DNA of 64,000 nt from Hespellia sp. (GTDB lineage Bacteria > Bacillota > Clostridia > Lachnospirales > Lachnospiraceae). Below are positions 47,191-55,941 of the stretch, piece after piece. A program made the position numbers and the translations under genes. How positions within the stretch are numbered: the stretch's first letter is position 1; each line of letters starts with the position of its first letter. The DNA lies in NCBI GenBank assembly GCA_028693555.1, contig JAQUVD010000008.1, forward strand, positions 42,571-106,570. The letters are read 5' to 3'. The notes under the pieces are model-generated. The model did not search any database. It had not been told where the DNA came from and saw only the letters and a list, made by a program, of their open reading frames with translations.

Positions 47191-47427
47191 ATGAGAGAGA
47201 AAATCAGACAGATGGAGATTACCTGTCTTTGTAAAATTGATAAAGGAAAGAAAAGAATCGCGGAATCGGTGAAGGCATTTGTACAGGATACCAGTGGAAT
47301 CGGGGTCGTTGAGCTCATCTTAATTTTAGTGGTCCTTATTGCGCTGGTCGTGATATTCAAGTCACAGCTGACTGCTCTGGTCAATTCTATTTTCGAAAAA
47401 ATCACAAGTGAAAGCTCTGGAATCTAA
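47191..47427 (+). CDS. flp: Flp-type pilin
   Basis: A 78-residue pilin. After a 40-residue basic leader the sequence SGIGVVELILILVVLIALV shows a type IVb cleavage site (after Gly, with Glu at +5) and a hydrophobic helix. It is the probable major subunit of the Tad pilus. AAAGGGGGTGA precedes ATG 47191, which is chosen over the upstream GTG. It lies between the platform genes and the DUF5702 gene. Confidence 0.88.
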   Translation: MREKIRQMEITCLCKIDKGKKRIAESVKAFVQDTSGIGVVELILILVVLIALVVIFKSQLTALVNSIFEKITSESSGI

Positions 47428-47449
47428 ACAGATGAAAGGAGGGAGGCGT

Positions 47450-48817
47450 ATGCGGCTTCGTGGAGAGATTACCGTGTTCTTAAGCCTGATTTTTGTTCTG
47501 CTCGTATCCTTTATTGGAAGTATGGTTCAGAGCGCAGATCTGCAGGTGGGAAAGAACAAACGGAGGGCAGTGATGGATCGTGCAATTTATTCCGTGTTCG
47601 GGGAATACCAGAAAGAGCTGCTGGAAGATTATGAATTATTTGCGATTGAGGGAAGCTACGAGACGGGAAGCTATTCGGAGGAAAAGCTGCTGGAGCGTCT
47701 GGACTATTATGGGGCAGACAGTCTGGAAAGCGAGATCACCGCAGTCCAATATCTGACGGATCACTACGGTCAGGTATTTCAGGAACAGGTGATCACTTAT
47801 ATGCGGGATTATTCGGGCATTGAACTGGCTTCGGACTTAATTGGAAGCAGCCAGAGCTGGTCGCAGCAGGAGATTGAGGGGAGTAAATCGCAGGAAACAT
47901 CGGAGAAGACAGGCACAGAGTTAGAGGAAATGCTGTCGGAAAACGAAACACAGCTTCCTGCGGAGAATAACCCGATACAGGCAGTTGCAGCAGCAAAACA
48001 ATCGTCCCTTCTGACTTTGATTATGCCAAAAGAGAGGACTGTATCGAATAAGGCAATTTCGATAGACGATGTGGTATCGCACAGATCACTTCAGACGGGA
48101 CGCGGAACATTTCAGAAGAAGGAGGATACAGACAGTGCTTTATCAAATCTGCTTTTTGGAGAGTATCTGCTGCGGCAATTTAAAAATGCATCAGAATATG
48201 ATTCACAGGCAGCGCTGGATTATGAAGTAGAATATCTCATTGCCGGAAAAGAAAGTGACAGCCAAAATCTGGAATCGGTAGCCAAACGGATTCTGCTTTT
48301 TAGAATGGGGATTAATTATCTTTATTTGCAGACAGATGTGGAAAAACAGGCGGAAGCAGAAGCAATGGCAGTCACGCTTGCAACATTAGCGGCACTTCCG
48401 GTTGCGACCGAGATTGTCAAACAGGCGATTCTTGCGGCGTGGTCCTATGGGGAAAGCATTATGGATCTGCGAACGCTCCTGCGTGGTGGGAAAACACCGC
48501 TTATAAAAACAAAAGAAACCTGGCAGTTGTCTTTGGGAAGTCTTGCAAAGCTCGGCACAGCGGAGGACGCATCCGAAGGCGGCGGTGGAGGGAGCGGAAT
48601 CTCTTATCAGGATTATCTGCGGATTTTGCTCTTTCTGCAGGAGAAGAACCAATGTTCCATGCGCGCGCTTGATCTGATCGAACAGAACATGCAGAAGGAA
48701 TACGGACTTTCCTTTTTTCAGGCAGATCATTGCGTTACAGGACTTCAGCTTCAGAGCAGTACTGCGTTTGAGCGGGGAATCACTTATGAATTTCCAACCT
48801 ATTTTGCATACCGCTAG
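47450..48817 (+). CDS. DUF5702 protein, Tad-associated
   Basis: A 455-residue protein with one N-terminal membrane segment (about 7-27) and a long extracytoplasmic region. The start region MRLRGEITVFLSLIFVLL is typical of DUF5702 proteins found in Gram-positive Tad operons; they resemble TadG in place and topology. A Gly-rich run occurs near residue 377. AAAGGAGGGAGG fixes the start at 47450. Function is inferred as a pilus or surface structural part. Confidence 0.82.
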   Translation: MRLRGEITVFLSLIFVLLVSFIGSMVQSADLQVGKNKRRAVMDRAIYSVFGEYQKELLEDYELFAIEGSYETGSYSEEKLLERLDYYGADSLESEITAVQYLTDHYGQVFQEQVITYMRDYSGIELASDLIGSSQSWSQQEIEGSKSQETSEKTGTELEEMLSENETQLPAENNPIQAVAAAKQSSLLTLIMPKERTVSNKAISIDDVVSHRSLQTGRGTFQKKEDTDSALSNLLFGEYLLRQFKNASEYDSQAALDYEVEYLIAGKESDSQNLESVAKRILLFRMGINYLYLQTDVEKQAEAEAMAVTLATLAALPVATEIVKQAILAAWSYGESIMDLRTLLRGGKTPLIKTKETWQLSLGSLAKLGTAEDASEGGGGGSGISYQDYLRILLFLQEKNQCSMRALDLIEQNMQKEYGLSFFQADHCVTGLQLQSSTAFERGITYEFPTYFAYR

Positions 48818-48890
48818 ATCCATGCGGATGCCTTTTCAATCCTGTCATACACAAATCCAAACAATACAAATAAAAAGAAAGGACATGACT

Positions 48891-49685
48891 TTGACCCATT
48901 ACATAAATAAATTAAAGATCTTTCAGATTGAAAAGGTATCCGCATGGACCGAGCGGGCAAGTGTTACGGTAGAAGCAGCACTTGCACTGCCGCTCTTTTT
49001 CTTCGCAGCACTGCTCCTGACCTATCAGTTGGAGATGGCAGCAATCGAAACACAGGTGGAGGCTGGTGCGAATAGTGCCGCCAAAATAGTAGCAAAGGAA
49101 ATGTATGTATTGCCGGTGCTAAATCCAATGCAGATGGGATCCGATATTGTAAACGTGATAGGGGATGAAAGGCTGGATCGAAGTATCATAGATGGTGGAA
49201 GCAGTGGACTAAACTGCAGCGGTTCTTATGCAAATCCGCAGTCGGGTGTGATTCATGTAAAAGTAAGCTATCGCTTAAAAATGCCATTTCCCAAATTTGC
49301 AGTGCCACCCATGACAGTAAAAAAGGAATTTAAGATCAAGGGGTGGACCGGATATGAAAAAGAGGGAATTGGAGAGTCGGCAGAACTTGTCTATATCACA
49401 GATCACGCAGCGGTATATCACAAGGATTATCACTGTACACATCTGCAATTGTCGGTGCATTTGGTGTCCACAGCAGAGGTCGGTGATCTGCGAAACGAGG
49501 GCGGTGGAAAATATCATGCCTGTGAGTTCTGTGGACATGGAAGTACAAGCGGGGGTGTCTATATCACAAATGAGGGAAATCGTTATCATACGAGGGCGAC
49601 CTGCAGTGGATTAAAGCGAACAATTTATGCGGTGCAGCTCTCGCAAGTAAAAGGAAAAGGAGCGTGTTCAAGATGTGGACAATAA
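48891..49685 (+). CDS. tadE: TadE-like pseudopilin with C-terminal Cys/His motifs
   Basis: A 264-residue protein. Residues about 20-45 hold the pseudopilin segment ASVTVEAALALPLFFFAALL. The last ~95 residues contain two similar units: YHKDYHC followed by CEFC, and YHTRATC followed by CSRC, a pattern like Ada-type metal-binding repeats, outside the membrane. TTG 48891 is preferred because AAAGGA (48878-48883) has a normal spacing to it; ATG 48885 is one base from that site. Alternatives exist upstream (48786). The Cys-rich tail is unusual for TadE. Confidence 0.8.
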   Translation: MTHYINKLKIFQIEKVSAWTERASVTVEAALALPLFFFAALLLTYQLEMAAIETQVEAGANSAAKIVAKEMYVLPVLNPMQMGSDIVNVIGDERLDRSIIDGGSSGLNCSGSYANPQSGVIHVKVSYRLKMPFPKFAVPPMTVKKEFKIKGWTGYEKEGIGESAELVYITDHAAVYHKDYHCTHLQLSVHLVSTAEVGDLRNEGGGKYHACEFCGHGSTSGGVYITNEGNRYHTRATCSGLKRTIYAVQLSQVKGKGACSRCGQ

Positions 49686-50131
49686 ATGAATTATGTACCA
49701 TGAACCAAGTTGGAATCAGCGGGCAGATCTGTATGGGGATATTCCTCGGTCTGCTTACATTTCTAGATATCATGTATCAGGAAATACCGGTCTGGATTTT
49801 AGTCGTTGGAGGAACGGTTGTCGGTGGTATCTGGGTGGTACAGGGCGGGTTGAACTGGGTTCTTGTACTAATGGGATTCGGAGTCGGCACCGTATTTTTA
49901 CTGATCAGTTATCTCACGAACCAGGCGTTTGGCTATGCAGACAGTTTGCTGATTTTGATCTTTGGAATCTGTCTGGGGGTGTGGAACTTGATGGAATTAT
50001 TATTTTATGCATTCTGGCTGTCGGCAGGTTTTGCCATCATTCAGATGGTACGGACCTCATTTTCGCGAAAGTCGACCTATCCGTTTATTCCATTTCTGAC
50101 TGTGGCGTATGCGGGGGTGTTGCTGCTGTGA
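49673..50131 (+). CDS. A24-type prepilin peptidase
   Basis: A 152-residue membrane peptidase with about five hydrophobic segments that cleaves pilin leaders. The first catalytic Asp is in FLDIMYQEIP; the second lies in FGYADS, a variation of the usual GxGD. AAGGAAAAGGAG places the start at ATG 49673. It overlaps the TadE gene before it and the TadE-like gene after it (GTGA). Confidence 0.85.
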   Translation: MWTINELCTMNQVGISGQICMGIFLGLLTFLDIMYQEIPVWILVVGGTVVGGIWVVQGGLNWVLVLMGFGVGTVFLLISYLTNQAFGYADSLLILIFGICLGVWNLMELLFYAFWLSAGFAIIQMVRTSFSRKSTYPFIPFLTVAYAGVLLL

Positions 50132-50544
50132 GAAAAATCAAAAAACAAAAGAAGGTTCAAATCCGGGGTGTGACAACGGTTGAAATGGCGTACATTATGC
50201 CGGTTGTATTGCTGGTTTTTCTGGCAATTATTTATGTGACATTCTATTTTCATGACAAAAATGTACTCGGCGCAGTGGCATATGAGACGGCAGTGATCGG
50301 TGCGCAGCAGGAGCGATTACCAAAGGGAATGCAGGAGGGCGAGTTAAGTGGATTCTTTCAGGAACATATTACCGGGAAACTGATTCTGCTGTCAAACCCA
50401 ACGGCATCTGTCAGCAAAAATTCAGATTACATCATCGTCCAGGCAACCGCGTCAAGGAGAAACATGAAGCTTCATATGGAAATGAAAACATGGATCATGG
50501 AACCAGAAAAAATGATCCGAATGATACGGAAGGTGAAAAAATGA
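50128..50544 (+). CDS. Second TadE-like pseudopilin
   Basis: A 138-residue protein beginning with a basic stretch, then TTVEMAYIMPVVLLVFLAII, the pseudopilin hydrophobic segment. GTG 50128 overlaps the peptidase stop. It probably forms part of the pilus tip or a minor subunit with the first TadE-like protein. A longer frame to 49693 exists but overlaps the peptidase gene and lacks coding character. Confidence 0.8.
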   Translation: MRKIKKQKKVQIRGVTTVEMAYIMPVVLLVFLAIIYVTFYFHDKNVLGAVAYETAVIGAQQERLPKGMQEGELSGFFQEHITGKLILLSNPTASVSKNSDYIIVQATASRRNMKLHMEMKTWIMEPEKMIRMIRKVKK

Positions 50545-51302
50545 AGACAAAAATCAAACAGGACTTAAATGAGACATATCTGCAGGTGGAAATGCCGGTA
50601 TTCTATGAAGAAGATTACCAGATTCCGATGCTGCAGCTCAATTATATGGACACATTACTCTCCATATCGTCAAAAGGAATTGATGGTAAGAGTTATTACT
50701 CCTATGAAATTGGAGGATTAACCTCCATGAAGACACAGTATGACAAGATGAAGATTGAACGGGAGGATATGGAGACATTCATTCGGCAGCTGGTGCAGAC
50801 GATTCGTGATGTAAAGAATCACATGCTGGATGCAGAGCGGATTCTGCTCTCACCGGAATATATTTTCTGTAAGGGAGAACACTTCTACTTCTGTTATCTT
50901 CCGGTGAAATATAAGAATCTATGTCAGTCCTTTCATGAACTTACAGAATATTTTGTGAGTCAGGTAAACTATGAGAAAACCGATGCAGTAAAGCTCGCGG
51001 TAGAGCTACACAAAGCGAGTATGGAGGAGAATTATGATATCGAGCAGATACTTGAAGAATTTCACGAGACCGAGAAGCGTGAATGCGCCAATCTACACGA
51101 AGAAGAGCGAAGCAACATATTCGAACTGGAGGGGGAAGATGAGGACTTTGAAACGCCTTACAGGGATTATGGAGACATACAGACAGTGCAGGAAATGAGT
51201 GGTGCGCTGGGATGGATTAAAAAGAATCTAAAACATCGAAAAAGAGAAAAGTGGGGTGTATGGGATGGTCTTGTGCGAGAGGATGAAATGGCTGATTTAT
51301 AA
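50541..51302 (+). CDS. DUF6382 protein, Tad operon end
   Basis: A 253-residue cytoplasmic protein with an N-terminal DUF6382 domain (about 5-185) and a charged C-terminal tail. In related operons this domain is often fused to an FHA domain; no FHA motif is seen here. AAGGTGA precedes ATG 50541, which overlaps the previous stop (ATGA). It is the last gene of the pilus operon, and a regulatory role is inferred. Confidence 0.78.
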   Translation: MKTKIKQDLNETYLQVEMPVFYEEDYQIPMLQLNYMDTLLSISSKGIDGKSYYSYEIGGLTSMKTQYDKMKIEREDMETFIRQLVQTIRDVKNHMLDAERILLSPEYIFCKGEHFYFCYLPVKYKNLCQSFHELTEYFVSQVNYEKTDAVKLAVELHKASMEENYDIEQILEEFHETEKRECANLHEEERSNIFELEGEDEDFETPYRDYGDIQTVQEMSGALGWIKKNLKHRKREKWGVWDGLVREDEMADL

Positions 51303-51317
51303 AAATTTTCTTAATAA

Positions 51318-51346
51318 TGCACATTTACTCAATTATATGCTATAAT
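51318..51346 (+). promoter_or_regulatory. Promoter of the repeat lipoprotein gene
   Basis: TGCACA (51318-51323), 17-base spacer and TATAAT (51341-51346) with an extended TGC directly before it. Confidence 0.55.
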
Positions 51347-51378
51347 AGCAACAAAAATATGAAGGAGGATTTGTATTA

Positions 51379-51699
51379 ATGAAGAAGGGGTTATATATAG
51401 CGATGGCAGCAGTTATGGCGTTTTCTATGGCAGGCTGTTCATCGAAGAAAGCAGAGACGGGATCTGTTGCAGCAGAGTCTTTGGGGGAGATGGACGGATC
51501 ACTAAAGTCTTTCACGAATGCGACATTAATTATCACGAACAAAGATAAAAAGGATGTTTCGTTTGCAATCACAGATAAAGCAAAATTTAATTGTAAAAAT
51601 ATGTTAGCCGGTGATAATGTTACGGTTAGTTATGAGGGAACGGTAAAGGACACCAATACAGCAGGAGATTGTCGGAACACTTGTGACATATTCATCTAA
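51379..51699 (+). CDS. N-terminal part of a frameshifted repeat lipoprotein
   Basis: The frame gives a signal sequence with lipobox SMAGC (Cys20) and one copy of a ~60-residue beta-rich repeat (about 40-98), then runs out of frame and stops. The following frame (51683) carries three more copies of the same repeat, so both pieces are one gene broken by a shift between about 51655 and 51680. A sequencing error, a true mutation or recoding are all possible. GAAGGAGG precedes ATG 51379. Confidence 0.7.
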   Translation: MKKGLYIAMAAVMAFSMAGCSSKKAETGSVAAESLGEMDGSLKSFTNATLIITNKDKKDVSFAITDKAKFNCKNMLAGDNVTVSYEGTVKDTNTAGDCRNTCDIFI

Positions 51700-52717
51700 T
51701 GCATTAACACTTAAGACAGAAGATGGCGCGACCTACAGCTTTAGCATTGTTGGAGCGGCACAGGAATATAAAAACGGAATTGAGCCGGGCAACTGGATTC
51801 ATGTTACATATACAGGGAACATTAACGGAGCAGATACTTCCGGTGTGAAAGTCGTGAAGATCACCGATGATGATGCCAATGTCAAGGAAGCACAAAGCAA
51901 GGTTACAATCAAAGATGTGAGCGAAAAAGTATGGGCAACCGCAGTTGTCAATGTTCGCGACAGCTATTCAACAAATGCAAATGTTCTTGGAACACTGCAG
52001 GTAAATGACGAAGTGACAAGAACCGGAACCTGTGATAATGGATGGTCACGTATCGATTACAACGGCAATGCAGCTTATATCTATGCACAGTATCTGACAA
52101 CGACAGCACCGGCAGCACCAACCACTCCGGCGGCACCTGTCAGCAATCCGCAGCCAGCACAGCCAGCGCAGCAGACACAGCCGGCGCAGCCAACCCAGTC
52201 AACAGGCACAACGGATTCCGGTGAAACGAGTAATACGGGTGATACCGGGGATACAAACGATACACCGGCACCAACACAGCAAACGGTTACAGGATTTGTG
52301 GTAAGTCTCGGGGATGGTACTTTAGTGATTGATTCAGCGGGAACAGACTATTCCTTTAATACTGTGAATGCAGAGCATAGCTATGCAAATGGAATTTTGG
52401 TCGGAAATGAAGTAACAGTTACATACGTTGGTGATTTAGCAGATTCTGCGAATGCAACGGTATATTCTGTTGTTGATTCAGCAACGAATACGAATAATCA
52501 GTCAAAGATTACAGGAACCATCCAAAGCGCGAGTATGAATGGACTTGCTCTTGTGACGGATGATAACGCAGTCCTTGCAATCTCCACAGACGGAGCTACA
52601 GTAAACTGTGCAAACGGAATCCTTTTAGGTGAAAGAATCACAGTCACATTAGACTTAGATCAGACCGTGGATTCTTCGAATATGTTCTTTGCATCACAGA
52701 TTGATGATGCGCAGTAA
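51683..52717 (+). CDS. C-terminal part of the frameshifted lipoprotein, with SH3 domain
   Basis: A 344-residue piece in the next frame. It holds repeat copy 2 (about 1-62), a bacterial SH3 domain (about 83-138, VVNVRDSYSTNANVLG), a Pro/Thr/Gln linker (about 139-200), and copies 3 and 4 (about 203-265 and 275-344). The frame is open upstream of GTG 51683 with no ribosome site there. SH3b domains often bind cell-wall peptides. The whole protein would be a surface lipoprotein. Confidence 0.7.
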   Translation: MTYSSNALTLKTEDGATYSFSIVGAAQEYKNGIEPGNWIHVTYTGNINGADTSGVKVVKITDDDANVKEAQSKVTIKDVSEKVWATAVVNVRDSYSTNANVLGTLQVNDEVTRTGTCDNGWSRIDYNGNAAYIYAQYLTTTAPAAPTTPAAPVSNPQPAQPAQQTQPAQPTQSTGTTDSGETSNTGDTGDTNDTPAPTQQTVTGFVVSLGDGTLVIDSAGTDYSFNTVNAEHSYANGILVGNEVTVTYVGDLADSANATVYSVVDSATNTNNQSKITGTIQSASMNGLALVTDDNAVLAISTDGATVNCANGILLGERITVTLDLDQTVDSSNMFFASQIDDAQ

Positions 52718-52740
52718 TTTGCAATTATAAGACGAATAAA

Positions 52741-52790
52741 AAAGAGGTCATGGAGTTCGGATAAAAATGTCCGGTTCCATGACCTTTTTT
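52741..52790. terminator. Bidirectional terminator
   Basis: AAAGAGGTCATGGA (52741-52754) pairs with TCCATGACCTTTTTT (52776-52790); it serves both the lipoprotein gene and the convergent kinase gene. Confidence 0.85.
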
Positions 52791-53541
52791 AAAGTGTCAA
52801 CACAAAGGTCGTCCCTTTACCATAAGTCGAGCTGCAGGTCAATGTCCCGTGATGCGCTTCTACAATCTTTTTGGAAATAGAGAGTCCCAGCCCGGTGCCT
52901 TCTTCTTTATTGGTATAAAACGGCTCGAAGATGGAAGCCATATCTTCCGCTTTTATTCCGCAGCCATCGTCCTGAATCTGTATCGACACACCGCCGTGGG
53001 TGCGGGATGCCTGAAGGAGAATGGTTCCTTTTTTCGCTGCAGTGGAAGCGGATTCCTGATATTTGCGTATCACGGCCTGCTGCGCATTCATCAGAAGGTT
53101 TAAAATCACCTCTTGAATCTTGACTTTATCCCCCAGATAGTTCTGAATCGCCGGATCTATCTTTCCCGTCAGTTCAATGCCGCTTTCTTCCAGCGACATT
53201 GCAAATGAAAGTACGGCATATTCCAGTAGCTGCTTCAGCGAAAATATGGTCATATTCATGTGGTCACTATTCCCGAGAGAACCGATCTCTTTAGTCAGAT
53301 CAACTATGAAATTCACATCCTCCATCATCTGTGTCCAATGCGCGAAAGTTAGAACTTCGGGATGTTGTGACTCAATAAGCTGCATGGAAGAGTAGACTAG
53401 TGTTAGTGGATTTCGCAGTTCGTGCGATACGGTTGAGAGAGCCAGCCGATGATTTTCCAGCATTTGCTGAATGATTTTACGTAGTTCCGGGTCCTGATCC
53501 ATCATACGTTCTAATTTTTCTTTTTCAATATTGCGAAACAT
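52789..53541 (-). CDS. Soluble histidine kinase, orphan
   Basis: A 250-residue cytoplasmic kinase without membrane segments. An N-terminal helix leads to the H-box STVSHELRNPLT, then N-box NLLMNAQQAV, and G-boxes DDGCGI and GTGLGLSISKK. GGAGGAA on the minus strand fixes the start at 53541. No response regulator is beside it, so it is an orphan or works with a distant partner; the input signal is unknown. Confidence 0.92.
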   Translation of the reverse strand: MFRNIEKEKLERMMDQDPELRKIIQQMLENHRLALSTVSHELRNPLTLVYSSMQLIESQHPEVLTFAHWTQMMEDVNFIVDLTKEIGSLGNSDHMNMTIFSLKQLLEYAVLSFAMSLEESGIELTGKIDPAIQNYLGDKVKIQEVILNLLMNAQQAVIRKYQESASTAAKKGTILLQASRTHGGVSIQIQDDGCGIKAEDMASIFEPFYTNKEEGTGLGLSISKKIVEAHHGTLTCSSTYGKGTTFVLTL

Positions 53542-53779
53542 CTTTATTCCTCCAGATATGTATCGGTTTTTGCTATATTCTAGTGTAGCACCGTAAAATA
53601 AGAGGTTCAATGAGATTCGTTCGACGAATTACGACATGATTTGTGGTGACTCTGTATTATGATTCAAAAATGAGGGTTGTCTGTCTTTCCAAAAAAAGGT
53701 AAGATAAAAGTGATTCATTTAGGATGGAAGACGAAAATAGATATCGCGTACCATCGAAATAGAAAGAGGGTAAGGACAA

Positions 53780-54187
53780 ATGAAAGATGAAAATTGTATT
53801 TTTTGTAAACTCGCCAATGGGGAGATTCCCACAGCAACACTCTATGAGGATGAAGATTTCCGCGTGATACTGGATGCTTCACCAGCAGCGAAGGGACATG
53901 CACTGATTATTCCCAAAGAACATTATGCAAACCTGTACGAGCTCCCGGATGAGCTGGCACAGAAAGCAATTCTGCTTGCAAAGAAAATGATTACGAAGAT
54001 GACAGATGTTCTTGGATGCGATGGATATAATATCGTACAGAACAATGGAGAGGCAGCGGGCCAGACGGTATTTCATTTCCACATGCATTTAATTCCGAGA
54101 TATCAGGATGACGATGCCGGATTCGGATGGCATATGGGAGAACTGACAGAGGAAGACAGGGATGAGATCCTTGCAAAAATAAACTAA
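53780..54187 (+). CDS. HIT-family nucleotide hydrolase
   Basis: A 135-residue histidine-triad protein with zinc Cys pairs near the N-terminus (CIFCKLANGEIP) and the active motif HFHMHLIPR. Such proteins hydrolyse AMP-linked compounds. Start has GAGGGTAAGG just before. It lies 20 bases before the sigma factor, possibly in the same transcript. Confidence 0.96.
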   Translation: MKDENCIFCKLANGEIPTATLYEDEDFRVILDASPAAKGHALIIPKEHYANLYELPDELAQKAILLAKKMITKMTDVLGCDGYNIVQNNGEAAGQTVFHFHMHLIPRYQDDDAGFGWHMGELTEEDRDEILAKIN

Positions 54188-54207
54188 AGAGAAGTTGAGG
54201 AAATACA

Positions 54208-54753
54208 TTGAGCAAAAAGCTAAATTACGATGAACTATACAAAAAGTATAGAAACCTCGTGTTCCAGGTAGCTTTGAATTACTCGTCTGCAAATGAAGCA
54301 CTTGCGGAAGATATCATGCAGGAGACATTTATGACAGTCTATCTGAACATAGATACGATGAAGCCGACGAATATGGCATCGTATTTGATTACTATTACGA
54401 AGCATAAAACACTCAATGTGATGAAGCATGAGAAGTTCACAGTTGTACAAAGTGCGATCGATCAGCCGGACAGACTACTGCCTGAGGTTGAAGATGTAGA
54501 GACGATTTACTTAAATGAGGAAGCAACAGATGAAAAACGGTATCTGTGTGAAGCAATTCTGGAAGCGATGGGTGAGAAGAACCCAAGATGGGAGCGCGCA
54601 ATGAGACAGCGTTATATTGAGAATAGAAAGCGCGAAGATATTGCAAAGGATATGGATATCTCAGTTAAGGCGCTGGACACGCTGCTTCATCGCGCGAAAA
54701 AGTGGGCAAAAAAAGACTTCGAAGTAATTTTTAAAGAAACGTGCCGGGATTAA
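54208..54753 (+). CDS. ECF-like sigma-70 factor
   Basis: A 181-residue sigma factor with region 2 (about 5-75, LAEDIMQETFMTVYL) and a C-terminal region 4 helix-turn-helix (about 125-170, REDIAKDMDISVKALDTLL). TTG 54208 has TTGAGG seven bases before it. Its 3' end overlaps the convergent murG by four bases. The DUF4367-like membrane protein at 55942 may be its anti-sigma partner, separated by murG. Confidence 0.9.
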   Translation: MSKKLNYDELYKKYRNLVFQVALNYSSANEALAEDIMQETFMTVYLNIDTMKPTNMASYLITITKHKTLNVMKHEKFTVVQSAIDQPDRLLPEVEDVETIYLNEEATDEKRYLCEAILEAMGEKNPRWERAMRQRYIENRKREDIAKDMDISVKALDTLLHRAKKWAKKDFEVIFKETCRD

Positions 54754-55814
54754 TGGCACGCCTCCTCAATCAGATGGATAATCGTATCAATTGAATTATG
54801 CTGGGATGAGGCATTCATTGCCTGAATAAATGTCTTGCGCTCGTCATAGAGCTTTTGTACCTGTTCAAGAAGCGTATCTTTGGTAAGCTGTTCTTCTTCG
54901 AGGACGAGAGAAAAGCCCTGTTTTGCAAATGAATTTGCATTTAGAATCTGATCGCCACGGCTTGCATTTGCAGAGAGTGGAATCAGAAGGTTTGGCTTAT
55001 GGAGCGCTAAGAGTTCGCAGATTGCATTCGCACCGGCTCTGGAGATTACGATATCAGAGAGTGCGAAGATGTCACGAAGTTCATTTTTAATATATTCAAA
55101 TTGCGCGTAGCCTTCGAGTGTCTTTAGGGATTCGTCCAATTTACCCTTACCGCAGAGGTGAATGACGTTGAACTTCTCAAGGAGTGTTGGAAGTGCTTCG
55201 CGTACAGCGGTGTTGACAACAACCGAGCCAAGACTTCCGCCGATGACTAAGATCACCGGCTTATCGGATGTAAATCCGCAAAATGCCTTAGCAGCAGCGG
55301 TGTTACCGGTTAAAAGCTCCTGACGGATCGGAGATCCTGTAAGGACTGCTTTCTCTTTCGGAAGATTCTCAAGAGTCTCAGGAAAGTTGCAGCATACTTT
55401 GGTTGCACTTGGAATGGACAGCTTGTTGGCAAGTCCCGGAGTCATATCCGACTCATGGATGATGGTAGGCACTTTATATCTCTTACCGGCAAGAACGACA
55501 GGCACAGATACAAAACCGCCCTTCGAAAAGATGACATCCGGCTTTAGGTCACGAATATATCGCTTCGCCTCTGAAAATCCTTTCAGAACACGGAACGGAT
55601 CGGTAAAATTCTTGACGTCGAAGTAACGACGCAGCTTACCGGAAGAAATGCCATGGTAAGGGATTCCAAATGGTTCGATGAGTTCTTTCTCGATACCATT
55701 GTAAGAGCCGATATATTGAATATCATAGCCAAGCTCCTTCAGCTTCGGAAGAAGGGCGATATTCGGGGTAACATGTCCGGCAGTACCACCGCCGGTTAAT
55801 ATGATTCGTTTCAT
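54750..55814 (-). CDS. murG: Lipid II-forming GlcNAc transferase
   Basis: A 354-residue peripheral membrane enzyme adding N-acetylglucosamine to lipid I. The N-terminal GGGTAGHVTP motif, the HESDMTPGLAN segment and the donor-site region SRAGANAICELLAL are intact. Length fits MurG. It stands alone on the minus strand between the sigma factor and a membrane protein, apart from other peptidoglycan genes. Confidence 0.96.
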   Translation of the reverse strand: MKRIILTGGGTAGHVTPNIALLPKLKELGYDIQYIGSYNGIEKELIEPFGIPYHGISSGKLRRYFDVKNFTDPFRVLKGFSEAKRYIRDLKPDVIFSKGGFVSVPVVLAGKRYKVPTIIHESDMTPGLANKLSIPSATKVCCNFPETLENLPKEKAVLTGSPIRQELLTGNTAAAKAFCGFTSDKPVILVIGGSLGSVVVNTAVREALPTLLEKFNVIHLCGKGKLDESLKTLEGYAQFEYIKNELRDIFALSDIVISRAGANAICELLALHKPNLLIPLSANASRGDQILNANSFAKQGFSLVLEEEQLTKDTLLEQVQKLYDERKTFIQAMNASSQHNSIDTIIHLIEEACH

Positions 55815-55941
55815 ATAGAACCTCCCAGAAAATAAATTACTAGTTTTATCTTAAACTGATTTGAGGAAAAGTCAAGAAGAACTGTGACGTTTCGCAGCCC
55901 TGGGAACGCAAAAGCAACAAACACAATAAATGAGGTAGACA

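Noticed and set aside
49693..50127. Extended N-terminus of the second TadE-like protein
   Set aside because: It overlaps the prepilin peptidase in another frame and has no coding character; GTG 50128 fits the operon coupling.
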